A stretch of 12,709 nt of DNA from an uncultured Eubacteriales bacterium. GTDB taxonomy: Bacteria > Bacillota > Clostridia > Oscillospirales > Oscillospiraceae. This document shows positions 5,073-10,704 of this stretch, in pieces. Under the pieces are notes generated by a model. It was not told where the DNA came from, ran no database searches, and saw only the letters and a program-made list of their open reading frames with translations. The stretch spans positions 1 through 12,709 of the forward strand of contig OMQS01000035.1 of assembly GCA_900313295.1 (NCBI GenBank), read 5' to 3'. A program made the translations under genes and the position numbers. Every line of letters starts with the position of its first letter. Within the stretch, counting starts at the first letter, position 1.

Positions 5073-5539
5073 AGCGCAAGCTCCTTCCCATTTAGCGCCG
5101 CGAAGGTCAGTCGGTCGCCCTTATAGCACAGCTTCAGAGAGAAGAACGGTGCTTTCTCCTCCAGCAGCCGCAGGAATATCTTATCCCCCTCCCACTGGGG
5201 CAGCGATTTCATTTTTTCCCAGCCGACCCACTCCAGCACGCCCTCGTCGCACTCCTTCAGCGTGCCCGTCCAGCCGGTGGCGGTGTAGAGGTGCATATAC
5301 TCCCCCTCCCACTCGTCGGAAACGAAGGTAACGATACCTCGATAATCATAATCCGTGAGAATGAGGCCGGTCTCCTCCCAGGCCTCCCGCAGCAGGCACT
5401 CCTCGGGGCTTTCCCCCTCCTCAAACTTGCCGCCGATGCCGATCCACTTGTCGTGGTTCAAATCATTTTTCTTTTTGATCCGGTGCAGCAGCAGCACCTC
5501 GTCCCCTTGCAGCAGGTAGCACAGGGTCGTGTTTTTCAC
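5069..5539 (-). CDS. Nudix hydrolase, MutT/8-oxo-dGTP diphosphatase-like
   Basis: Hydrolyses a nucleoside diphosphate linked to another moiety. By resemblance it may clean oxidised dGTP from the nucleotide pool, but the substrate is not certain. The complete Nudix box GX5EX7REUXEEXGU spans residues 37-59 (R51, E52, E55 and E56 present). Using the GTG at 5539-5537 gives 156 residues. This start sits behind AGGGGG with a sensible spacer and keeps the N-terminal strand MKNTTLCYLL typical of the family. A longer ATG start at 5647 would run through the promoter region and is rejected. It is the first gene of the leftward operon with DUF523, which it overlaps by 4 bp. Confidence 0.9.
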   Translation of the reverse strand: MKNTTLCYLLQGDEVLLLHRIKKKNDLNHDKWIGIGGKFEEGESPEECLLREAWEETGLILTDYDYRGIVTFVSDEWEGEYMHLYTATGWTGTLKECDEGVLEWVGWEKMKSLPQWEGDKIFLRLLEEKAPFFSLKLCYKGDRLTFAALNGKELAL

Positions 5540-5569
5540 GGCGCATTCCCCCTCTTTTTTGTTGCCGCC

Positions 5570-5598
5570 AGTATACCACATTTTTTTGCATTTTGAAA
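5570..5598 (-). promoter_or_regulatory. Promoter of the Nudix/DUF523 operon
   Basis: Read on the minus strand: TTTCAA or TTCAAA as -35 (5592-5598), a 16-17 bp spacer, and the extended -10 TGGTATACT with the hexamer at 5570-5575. Transcription is predicted from about 5563. Its -35 abuts that of the opposite promoter. Confidence 0.75.
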
Positions 5599-5614
5599 GG
5601 GAATATGCTATACT
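5586..5614 (+). promoter_or_regulatory. Promoter of the DUF1653/YgjP operon
   Basis: TTGCAT at 5586-5591, a 17-bp spacer, and TATACT at 5609-5614 preceded by TGC (extended -10). The predicted start is near 5621, directly in front of the ribosome binding site (5622-5628), giving a very short leader. The two divergent promoters overlap, so polymerase probably cannot occupy both at once. Confidence 0.75.
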
Positions 5615-5637
5615 TTCCGGCAAAGGAGCGATGCAGA

Positions 5638-5853
5638 ATGGAAACAATCAAGGCCGGCGTGTACCGCCACTTCAAGGGAAATTTATATCGGGTGCTGTTC
5701 ACCGCCCACCACAGCGAAACAGGAGAGGAAATGGTTGTGTATCAGGCGCTTTACGGCGAAAAGGGCTGCTGGGTGCGCCCCGCCGCCATGTGGCAAGAAG
5801 TTGTAAAGCGGGAAAACTATACAGGCCCCCGTTTCACATGGGTGGAGCCATGA
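5638..5853 (+). CDS. DUF1653 domain protein
   Basis: A 71-residue protein made up of one DUF1653 domain (PF07866): GVYRHFKGNLYRVLFTAHHSET at 7-28, MVVYQALYGEKGCWVRP at 32-48, with the conserved WVRP and a C-terminal FTWVEP. Its function is not established; the fold is small and beta-rich. The start is the ATG at 5638, with AAAGGAG and a 9-nt spacer. An upstream in-frame ATG at 5593 lies between the -35 and -10 boxes and cannot be used from this promoter. Its stop overlaps the start of the metallopeptidase gene (ATGA), so the two are translationally coupled. Confidence 0.88.
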   Translation: METIKAGVYRHFKGNLYRVLFTAHHSETGEEMVVYQALYGEKGCWVRPAAMWQEVVKRENYTGPRFTWVEP

Positions 5854-6362
5854 TAGAGTACACTGTGCTCCGCTCCCGCCGGCGCACTATTGCGCTGCAG
5901 GTGACGCGGGAGGCGCAGGTGGTGGTGCGGGCGCCGCTGTATGCCGCCGAGGCGGACATCCGCCACTTTGTGCTGGCGCATGAGGACTGGCTGAGCTGCC
6001 AGCTTGCGCGGCAGCGAGAGCGGCTCTCCGCCCATCCGCCCCGCTCTCCGGAGGAGCAGGAGGCTCTGCGGCGACAGGCCAAGGCGCAGCTGCCGGACAT
6101 GGTGCGCCACTGGGCGCAGGAAATGGGCGTCACGCCCACGGGACTGAAGATCACCTCCGCCCGCACCCGCTTTGGCAGCTGCAGCGGGAAAAACAGCCTG
6201 TGCTTTTCCCTGTATCTCATGGAATACCCGCCGGAGGCCATCGAGGCCGTGGTGGTGCATGAGCTGGCGCACATCCGCCACAAAAATCACGGATCGGAGT
6301 TTTACACTCTGGTGCGGCAGTACCTGCCGGATTATGACCGACAGATCAAATTACTGAAATGA
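5850..6362 (+). CDS. YgjP-like metallopeptidase domain protein (DUF45/M48-like)
   Basis: A probable zinc-dependent peptidase of the YgjP/DUF45 family (PF01863), cytoplasmic with no signal peptide or membrane segment. It is 170 residues long. The N-terminal region IEYTVLRSRRRTIALQVTREAQVVVRAP matches the usual start of the family. The zinc site is HELAH at 137-141 (H137 and H141 ligands, E138 catalytic) with the third ligand H147 in HGSEFY, the HExxHx5H pattern. TRFGSCSGKNSLCFSLYL (106-123) is the conserved segment before it. The start is the ATG at 5850, overlapping the DUF1653 stop; the GGAG lies very close (2-nt spacer), so translation likely depends on re-initiation. The physiological substrate is unknown for this family. 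Confidence 0.92.
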   Translation: MIEYTVLRSRRRTIALQVTREAQVVVRAPLYAAEADIRHFVLAHEDWLSCQLARQRERLSAHPPRSPEEQEALRRQAKAQLPDMVRHWAQEMGVTPTGLKITSARTRFGSCSGKNSLCFSLYLMEYPPEAIEAVVVHELAHIRHKNHGSEFYTLVRQYLPDYDRQIKLLK

Positions 6363-6365
6363 ATA

Positions 6366-6401
6366 AAAAAACAGCGGAGCCGACACGCTCCGCTGTTTTT
6401 T
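6366..6401. terminator. Bidirectional intrinsic terminator
   Basis: A 15-bp perfect stem AAAAAACAGCGGAGC / GCTCCGCTGTTTTTT (6366-6380 with 6387-6401) and loop CGACAC. The flanking A and T runs give a T-tract in both directions. It sits between the stop of the metallopeptidase gene and the stop of the convergent phosphoesterase gene. Confidence 0.95.
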
Positions 6402-6406
6402 GCTAT

Positions 6407-6952
6407 TTAGAACATGTACCGATGATACTCCGTGCCGTCCAGCTCCTTAAATACCGCACCGGTGTCATCCAGCAGGATGTAGCCCCTACGCTTCTGCTCG
6501 TCCTTGGGCAGGGACACGGAGCCGGGATTCAGGTACACGAAGTCCGGATAGACATCGCAGGCCGGCACATGGGTGTGGCCTGTCAGCAGGATGCCGCCCT
6601 TGGCCAAGGGGGGCAGATTCTCGGGGTTATACACGTCGCCGTGGGTGGCGAAGACCAGCTTCTCCCCCAGCTGCAGCAGCATGTAGTCCGCCAGCACGGG
6701 AAACTGCAGCACCATCTGATCCACTGCCGCCTCGCAGTTGCCCCGCACCGCGGCAATGTGATCCCGATACCCGTTCAGCAGGCGGATGCACTCCTTGGGG
6801 TCGTGCCCCTCCGGCAATGGGTTGCGGGGGCCGTGGTACAGCAGGTCGCCCAGCAGCAGGAGCTTGTCCGCTTTTTCCCGCTCGAAAGCCTCCAGCACAC
6901 GGCGGCAGGCCGCGGCGCTGCCGTGGAGGTCGGATGCCGCCAGCCATCTCAT
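6407..6952 (-). CDS. yfcE: YfcE-like metallophosphoesterase
   Basis: A dimetal phosphodiesterase of the YfcE family, 181 residues, close to the about 184 of E. coli YfcE. All five metal and active-site blocks are visible: SDLHG at 7-11 (D8, H10), GDLLYHGPRNPLP at 35-47 (D36), GNCE at 71-74 (N72), HGD at 104-106 (H104), and GHTHVP at 125-130 (H126, H128). The natural substrate is unknown; family enzymes hydrolyse model phosphodiesters. The ATG at 6952-6950 overlaps the stop of the aminotransferase gene (ATGA), so it is translationally coupled and second in that operon. A longer in-frame reading upstream only adds shadow sequence. Confidence 0.92.
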   Translation of the reverse strand: MRWLAASDLHGSAAACRRVLEAFEREKADKLLLLGDLLYHGPRNPLPEGHDPKECIRLLNGYRDHIAAVRGNCEAAVDQMVLQFPVLADYMLLQLGEKLVFATHGDVYNPENLPPLAKGGILLTGHTHVPACDVYPDFVYLNPGSVSLPKDEQKRRGYILLDDTGAVFKELDGTEYHRYMF

Positions 6953-8223
6953 ACGCCCAGCTTCTCCAAAGCGGCCAGCTTCACGCAGACGCAGAAGACG
7001 GCGATGGCCTGCTGCAGCTCCTCCACGGGGGGCAGCGAGGGGGCGATACGGATGTTGCTGTCCTCCGGATCCACGCCATAGGGGAAGGTGGCGCCGGCGC
7101 CGGTCATGGTGACGCCCGCCTCCTTGCACAGCGCCAGAGCGCGCTTTGCGGTGCCGGACATGGCGTTATAGGACACGAAGTAGCCGCCCTTGGGGCGCTT
7201 CCACTCGCCGATGCCCAGAGGCGCGATCTCCCGATCCAGCGCATCCAGCACGGCGTGGAACTTGGGCCGCAGAATGGCGGCGTGACGCTGCATCAGCGCC
7301 AGCGTGTGCTCCTTATCCTGCAAATACTTCACATGGCGCAGCTGGTTGATCTTGTCAAAGCCGATGGTCTGGATATTGATAAGGGGCATGAGATAGGCGA
7401 GGTTTGCCTCGCTGGTGGCCATGACGGCCACGCCTGCGCCGGGGAAGGTCACCTTGCTGGTGGAGGCGAACTCATACACCATGTCGGCGTTGCCGTTTTC
7501 GGCGCAGAGGGAGAGGATGTCCGCAAAGGGGACAAACTCGCCGTCGAACTCATGGATGCAGTAGGCGTTATCCCACATGAGCATGAAGTCCGGCGCCGCC
7601 GGCTTCATGGCGGCGATGCGGCGAATGGTCTCATCGGAATAAATGATGCCGTCGGGGTTGGAGTACTTGGGCACGTTCCACATGCCCTTCACGGCGGGAT
7701 CCTTGATAAGCTCCTCCACCACGTCCATGTCGGGGCCGTTTTCCGTCATGGGGACGGTGATAAGCTCCGCGCCGAAGGACTGCGTTACCTTGAAGTGGCG
7801 GTCGTAGCCGGGGGCGGGGCACAGCCACTTCACCTTCTCCAGCTTGCTCCAGGGCTTTTCGGAGTGGAGCAGGCCGTTGGAATAGGCCTTGGCCACGGTG
7901 TCATACATGAGCTGGAGGCTGGCGTTGCCGCCCACGAAGCACTGCTCCGGCTTGCAGCCCAGAATGTCGGCAAACAGCGCCTTGGCGGCGGGCAGGCCGT
8001 CCACATTGCCGTAGTTGCGGCTATCGATGCCGTCGGAGATAAAGTCCTCGGGCTTCACCAGAATATTGCACAGATCCGTGACCATGTCCAGCTGCTCCCG
8101 CCCGGGCTTGCCCCGCGCCATGTTCAGCTTCAGCCCCAGCGCCTTCTGCTTTTCATACTCCGCCAGCACGGCGGCATACTCCGCCTTGCGCTGCTGGGCG
8201 GTCATGTCCGTATATTTCATCAT
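6949..8223 (-). CDS. PLP-dependent aminotransferase, aspartate aminotransferase-like (fold type I)
   Basis: A cytoplasmic enzyme that moves an amino group between an amino acid and a 2-oxo acid. It is 424 residues long and resembles the clostridial and actinobacterial Asp aminotransferase group (PF12897). Visible landmarks are ARGKPG at 36-41, SRNYGNVDGLP at 68-78, SNPDG at 188-192, the cofactor-binding D218 in WDNAY, the Schiff-base lysine K257 in STSKVTFPGAG, and the carboxylate-binding R392 in SNIRIAPS. The amino donor cannot be read from the sequence. The start ATG at 8223 has AAAGGAGG with an 8-nt spacer; a second ATG follows directly. It has its own promoter and leads a two-gene operon with the phosphoesterase. 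Confidence 0.92.
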   Translation of the reverse strand: MMKYTDMTAQQRKAEYAAVLAEYEKQKALGLKLNMARGKPGREQLDMVTDLCNILVKPEDFISDGIDSRNYGNVDGLPAAKALFADILGCKPEQCFVGGNASLQLMYDTVAKAYSNGLLHSEKPWSKLEKVKWLCPAPGYDRHFKVTQSFGAELITVPMTENGPDMDVVEELIKDPAVKGMWNVPKYSNPDGIIYSDETIRRIAAMKPAAPDFMLMWDNAYCIHEFDGEFVPFADILSLCAENGNADMVYEFASTSKVTFPGAGVAVMATSEANLAYLMPLINIQTIGFDKINQLRHVKYLQDKEHTLALMQRHAAILRPKFHAVLDALDREIAPLGIGEWKRPKGGYFVSYNAMSGTAKRALALCKEAGVTMTGAGATFPYGVDPEDSNIRIAPSLPPVEELQQAIAVFCVCVKLAALEKLGV

Positions 8224-8258
8224 TTGCAGTTCCTCCTTTGCAAATTTAAATTTTTTTA

Positions 8259-8287
8259 ATTATAACATGGGCTAAAAAATGCCGCAA
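8259..8287 (-). promoter_or_regulatory. Promoter of the aminotransferase operon
   Basis: Read on the minus strand: TTGCGG (8282-8287), a 17-bp spacer, and TATAAT (8259-8264) preceded by TGT, an extended -10. It starts 24 bp beyond the stop codon of the upstream hydrolase gene, and no terminator hairpin lies between them, so some read-through from the Smr/hydrolase operon is likely. Confidence 0.8.
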
Positions 8288-8311
8288 GAGATAAATACCA
8301 CAGACTTTTCC

Positions 8312-9142
8312 TCACTTTTGCCCCACGGAATAGACATCTTCACGCCGCGCCGAGAGAATGGGCAGCTGCCGCCGCACCGACTCTATGCGGGTGAGGTCAA
8401 GCGCCGTGACGGCCACCTCCTCCCCCGCCCCGCATTGGTGCAGGACGCTCCCCCAGGGATCGCAGACGATGGAGTGTCCCCACGCCACATAGGTCTCCTT
8501 TTCGTTTCGTGCTGGGGACGTGCCCACGGTGTAGAGCTGGTTGTCCACCGCCCGCTGACGAAACAGCAGCTCCCAGTGGGCAGGGCCGGTGGTCATGTTG
8601 AAGGCCGCCGGCACAAGCAGCACTCTCGCGCCCTGTAAAGCCATCACCCTTGCCAGCTCCTCGAACCGCAAGTCAAAGCAGATGCAAAGCCCCATCTTCC
8701 CCCACGGGGTATCAAAGACGGTGACGTCGTGCCCCGAGGTGAGGGTGTCGGACTCCCGAAAGCTTTGGCCGCCCTCCACGCTGATGTCAAAAAGGTGCAT
8801 CTTCCGGTGCCTTGCCACCTGCTGGCCGGCGCTGTCATAAACAAAAGATGTGTTATACACCCGCGCCCCCTCCAGCTCCGGCAAAGAGCCACCGACAATC
8901 CAGACGCCAAGCTCCCGCGCGAGAGCCGCCAGCGCCTTCTGCGCTTCGCCGCCCACAGCCTCGCCATAGGGGCGGAAAGCGCTGTTTTCATAGGGACAGC
9001 AGAACATCTCCGGCAGCATCACCAGCTCCGCCTCCCGCTGCGCCGCCTCGCGGATCAGGCGCTCGGCGTGGGCGATATTCGCCCCCTTGTCCCGCGCCAC
9101 CTGCATCTGGATCTGGGCAATGATCAATGTGTTTCGTTCCAT
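8312..9142 (-). CDS. Carbon-nitrogen hydrolase, omega-amidase (Nit2)-like
   Basis: A nitrilase-superfamily amidase, 276 residues. The catalytic triad is visible: E45 in LPEMF, K114 in RKMHLFD, and C155 in GLCICFDLRF. The KMHLFDI and CFDLRF motifs and the length fit the omega-amidase/Nit2 branch, which hydrolyses 2-oxoglutaramate and 2-oxosuccinamate, the products of glutamine or asparagine transamination. The adjacent downstream aminotransferase gene makes such a two-step pathway plausible, but the exact substrate is inferred. The start ATG has AAGGAG with a 6-nt spacer. The gene follows the Smr-domain gene by 26 bp on the same strand. Confidence 0.9.
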   Translation of the reverse strand: MERNTLIIAQIQMQVARDKGANIAHAERLIREAAQREAELVMLPEMFCCPYENSAFRPYGEAVGGEAQKALAALARELGVWIVGGSLPELEGARVYNTSFVYDSAGQQVARHRKMHLFDISVEGGQSFRESDTLTSGHDVTVFDTPWGKMGLCICFDLRFEELARVMALQGARVLLVPAAFNMTTGPAHWELLFRQRAVDNQLYTVGTSPARNEKETYVAWGHSIVCDPWGSVLHQCGAGEEVAVTALDLTRIESVRRQLPILSARREDVYSVGQK

Positions 9143-9168
9143 ATCGTTCTCCTTATCACTCCCACAGC

Positions 9169-9414
9169 TTACAGCTCCCGCAGCACCAGATCGGTCGTGC
9201 CGCCGTCGGCGCTGGTTTCCAGCCGCAGGATCCGCGGGTGGCGGGCGTACTCCGTGCGGATCATGTCCCGCAGCGCCGTGCCGCCGTGGCAGCCGTGGAT
9301 GCAGCGGATGCGGTAGGTGCCGCCCCTGGCTCGGCGCAGGGCGGCCTCCAGCGCAACGCGTGCCTGATAGGCGTTTTTCCCGTGGAGATCTATTTTCACG
9401 ATGCTCTCATACAT
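9169..9414 (-). CDS. Small Smr-domain protein
   Basis: An 81-residue stand-alone Smr domain (small MutS-related, PF01713). DLHGKNAYQA at 9-18 and TYRIRCIHGCHGGTALRD at 33-50 carry the two conserved blocks, DLHG and the HGxG-type loop (here IHGCHGG). Smr domains bind nucleic acids and some are nucleases; stand-alone versions have been linked to cleavage of stalled or collided translation complexes, but the role of this one is unknown. The start ATG at 9414-9412 has AAGGGGG and a 7-nt spacer. An upstream ATG at 9471 would begin inside the promoter and is rejected. It is the first gene of the leftward operon with the amidase. Confidence 0.87.
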   Translation of the reverse strand: MYESIVKIDLHGKNAYQARVALEAALRRARGGTYRIRCIHGCHGGTALRDMIRTEYARHPRILRLETSADGGTTDLVLREL

Positions 9415-9436
9415 AGCAGCGCCCCCTTTTCCCTTT

Positions 9437-9465
9437 ATTGTAGCCGTAAATCGTTGAATTTTCAA
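9437..9465 (-). promoter_or_regulatory. Promoter of the Smr/amidase operon
   Basis: Read on the minus strand: TTGAAA (9460-9465), a 17-bp spacer, and TACAAT (9437-9442). Its -35 directly abuts the -35 of the divergent promoter. Confidence 0.75.
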
Positions 9466-9466
9466 C
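9453..9466. promoter_or_regulatory. Palindrome spanning both divergent -35 boxes
   Basis: GTTGAA-TT-TTCAAC is an inverted repeat with 6-bp arms and a 2-bp centre. One arm holds most of the rightward -35, the other most of the leftward -35. It may be an operator, or simply the result of two adjacent TTGAA-type -35 boxes. Confidence 0.55.
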
Positions 9467-9482
9467 TGCATCCTGCTATAAT
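9454..9482 (+). promoter_or_regulatory. Promoter of the phosphoesterase / membrane protein operon
   Basis: TTGAAT at 9454-9459, a 17-bp spacer, and a perfect TATAAT at 9477-9482 preceded by TGC (extended -10). Transcription is predicted near 9489, about 25 nt before the ATG. Confidence 0.82.
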
Positions 9483-9513
9483 TCGGGTATACTATGATAT
9501 AAAGAGGTTCTGT

Positions 9514-9978
9514 ATGCGGATCTTGGTTTTATCGGATTCCCACGGAAATGTGGAAAATATGGTTCGCTGCGTGGAGCTGACGGATCCCAATGTTATTCTG
9601 CATCTGGGGGACTGCCGGCGCGACGCCGAGGCACTGCAGCGGCGCTTTCCGTCCGTCCCCATGCAGACCGTGCCGGGCAACTGCGACTGGGGCTCCGTGG
9701 ATGCGCCGGAGGTGCTCACGGAATACGGCGGAGTGCGCATCCTCATGATGCACGGGCACACAAGGAATATGAAGGCAAGCACCTTGTCAGCCGTTTACGC
9801 CGCCCGCGAGATGGGCGCGCAGATTTTGCTCTTTGGCCACACCCACCGGCCGCTGGTGGACTACGACGGCTCCCTGTGGGTCATGAATCCAGGCTCCGTG
9901 GGGCGCGGCGTCCCCTGCACCTACGGCGTCGTCACCATCGCCGGCGGCAAAATAGACTGCTCCACCTATCGGATATGA
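9514..9978 (+). CDS. YfcE/MJ0936-type metallophosphoesterase
   Basis: A second small dimetal phosphodiesterase, 154 residues. Motifs are SDSHGN at 7-12 (D8, H10), LGDCRRD at 31-37 (D33), GNCD at 55-58 (N56), MHGH at 79-82 (H80) and GHTHRP at 108-113 (H109, H111), followed by MNPGSVGRG. It is shorter than the family member at 6407-6952 and only modestly similar to it outside the motifs, so the two look like distinct subfamilies rather than a recent duplication. The start ATG has AAAGAGG with a 7-nt spacer; an in-frame upstream extension is not supported by a ribosome binding site. It is the first gene of a two-gene operon; its substrate is unknown. Confidence 0.9.
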   Translation: MRILVLSDSHGNVENMVRCVELTDPNVILHLGDCRRDAEALQRRFPSVPMQTVPGNCDWGSVDAPEVLTEYGGVRILMMHGHTRNMKASTLSAVYAAREMGAQILLFGHTHRPLVDYDGSLWVMNPGSVGRGVPCTYGVVTIAGGKIDCSTYRI

Positions 9979-9991
9979 AGGAGGAAACGCA

Positions 9992-10645
9992 ATGACCCCT
10001 CTCCGGCTTTCGGCGCTGTTTCTGTTCCTGATGAACACCGCCGGCCTGCTGCTGCACTCCCAGCTCATCCCCCGCGGGCGCATACGGGCGGGGATGTTCT
10101 GCTTTTACACGAATCTCAGCAACCTCCTGCTCACGGTTTATGAGCTGCTGCTGTTCTGCGCCGGCTTTGCCCCCGACGGGCGGCTGTGGGCGGCGCTCAC
10201 CGACGTGCGGCTCTCCTGCGCCATGGCTCTGTGCATCTGGGTGACGCATTTAATCTATCAATTCGTTTTAGTGCCCTATGAAAAGCGGAAAGGGCTGAAA
10301 TTTGCGGATTTCGGCGGCAATTTCGGCAATATATGCGTGCATTATCTCACGCCGCTGCTGGCGGTGGCGCAGTGGCTGTTTCTGGCAGACAAAACGGGGC
10401 TTTCCCTGCTGTGCGCCGTGTGGTGGCTGGCGCTGCCCCTTCTGTACGCCGCCTTTTCCCTGCTGCGCGCCTCCGGCGGAAAGCCCATCGGCCACACGGG
10501 GCTGCTGTACCCCTATCCGTTTCTGGATCTGAAGCGGCTGGGCTGGGGCGGGCTGCTGCGCAACACCGCCGTACTGCTGGTTCTGTTTTTCCTGCTGGGC
10601 TGCGTGCTGGTGGGGCTTGGCGCTTTAATTGGTCAATCATTATAA
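9992..10645 (+). CDS. Pr6Pr family six-helix membrane protein
   Basis: An integral membrane protein of 217 residues with about six hydrophobic segments (near 6-22, 34-58, 73-94, 114-132, 137-158, 189-213). Family motifs are FYTNLSN at 38-44, HYLTPL at 117-122 and YPYPFLDL at 173-180, which I associate with the Pr6Pr family. Its function is unknown. The start ATG has AAGGAGG with a 7-nt spacer and lies 13 bp after the phosphoesterase stop, so the two are co-transcribed. A terminator follows 10 bp after the stop. Confidence 0.85.
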   Translation: MTPLRLSALFLFLMNTAGLLLHSQLIPRGRIRAGMFCFYTNLSNLLLTVYELLLFCAGFAPDGRLWAALTDVRLSCAMALCIWVTHLIYQFVLVPYEKRKGLKFADFGGNFGNICVHYLTPLLAVAQWLFLADKTGLSLLCAVWWLALPLLYAAFSLLRASGGKPIGHTGLLYPYPFLDLKRLGWGGLLRNTAVLLVLFFLLGCVLVGLGALIGQSL

Positions 10646-10655
10646 TTTTTATAAT

Positions 10656-10685
10656 AAAAAACGGGTACAGATGTACCCGTTTTTT
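10656..10685. terminator. Bidirectional intrinsic terminator
   Basis: A 13-bp stem AAAAAACGGGTAC / GTACCCGTTTTTT (10656-10668 with 10673-10685) and a 4-nt loop. A/T runs on both sides give a T-tract in either direction. It lies between the stops of the convergent membrane-protein and surface-protein genes. Confidence 0.95.
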
Positions 10686-10704
10686 ATGGTTTTTGGCTTA
10701 AAGA

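Noticed and set aside
5463..5702. Alternative minus-strand ORF across the Nudix start using an ATG two bases off the GTG frame
   Set aside because: The ATG frame (starting MRREKHD) runs out without Nudix motifs. The GTG frame contains the full Nudix box, so GTG is the true start.
6817..8259. 480-codon plus-strand frame opposite the aminotransferase
   Set aside because: No start signal and no known domain. It mirrors the aminotransferase codons, and the real gene has the PLP lysine and all core motifs.
10656..10685. Small inverted-repeat element or attachment site
   Set aside because: The stem with flanking A and T runs between two convergent stops is fully explained as a bidirectional terminator.
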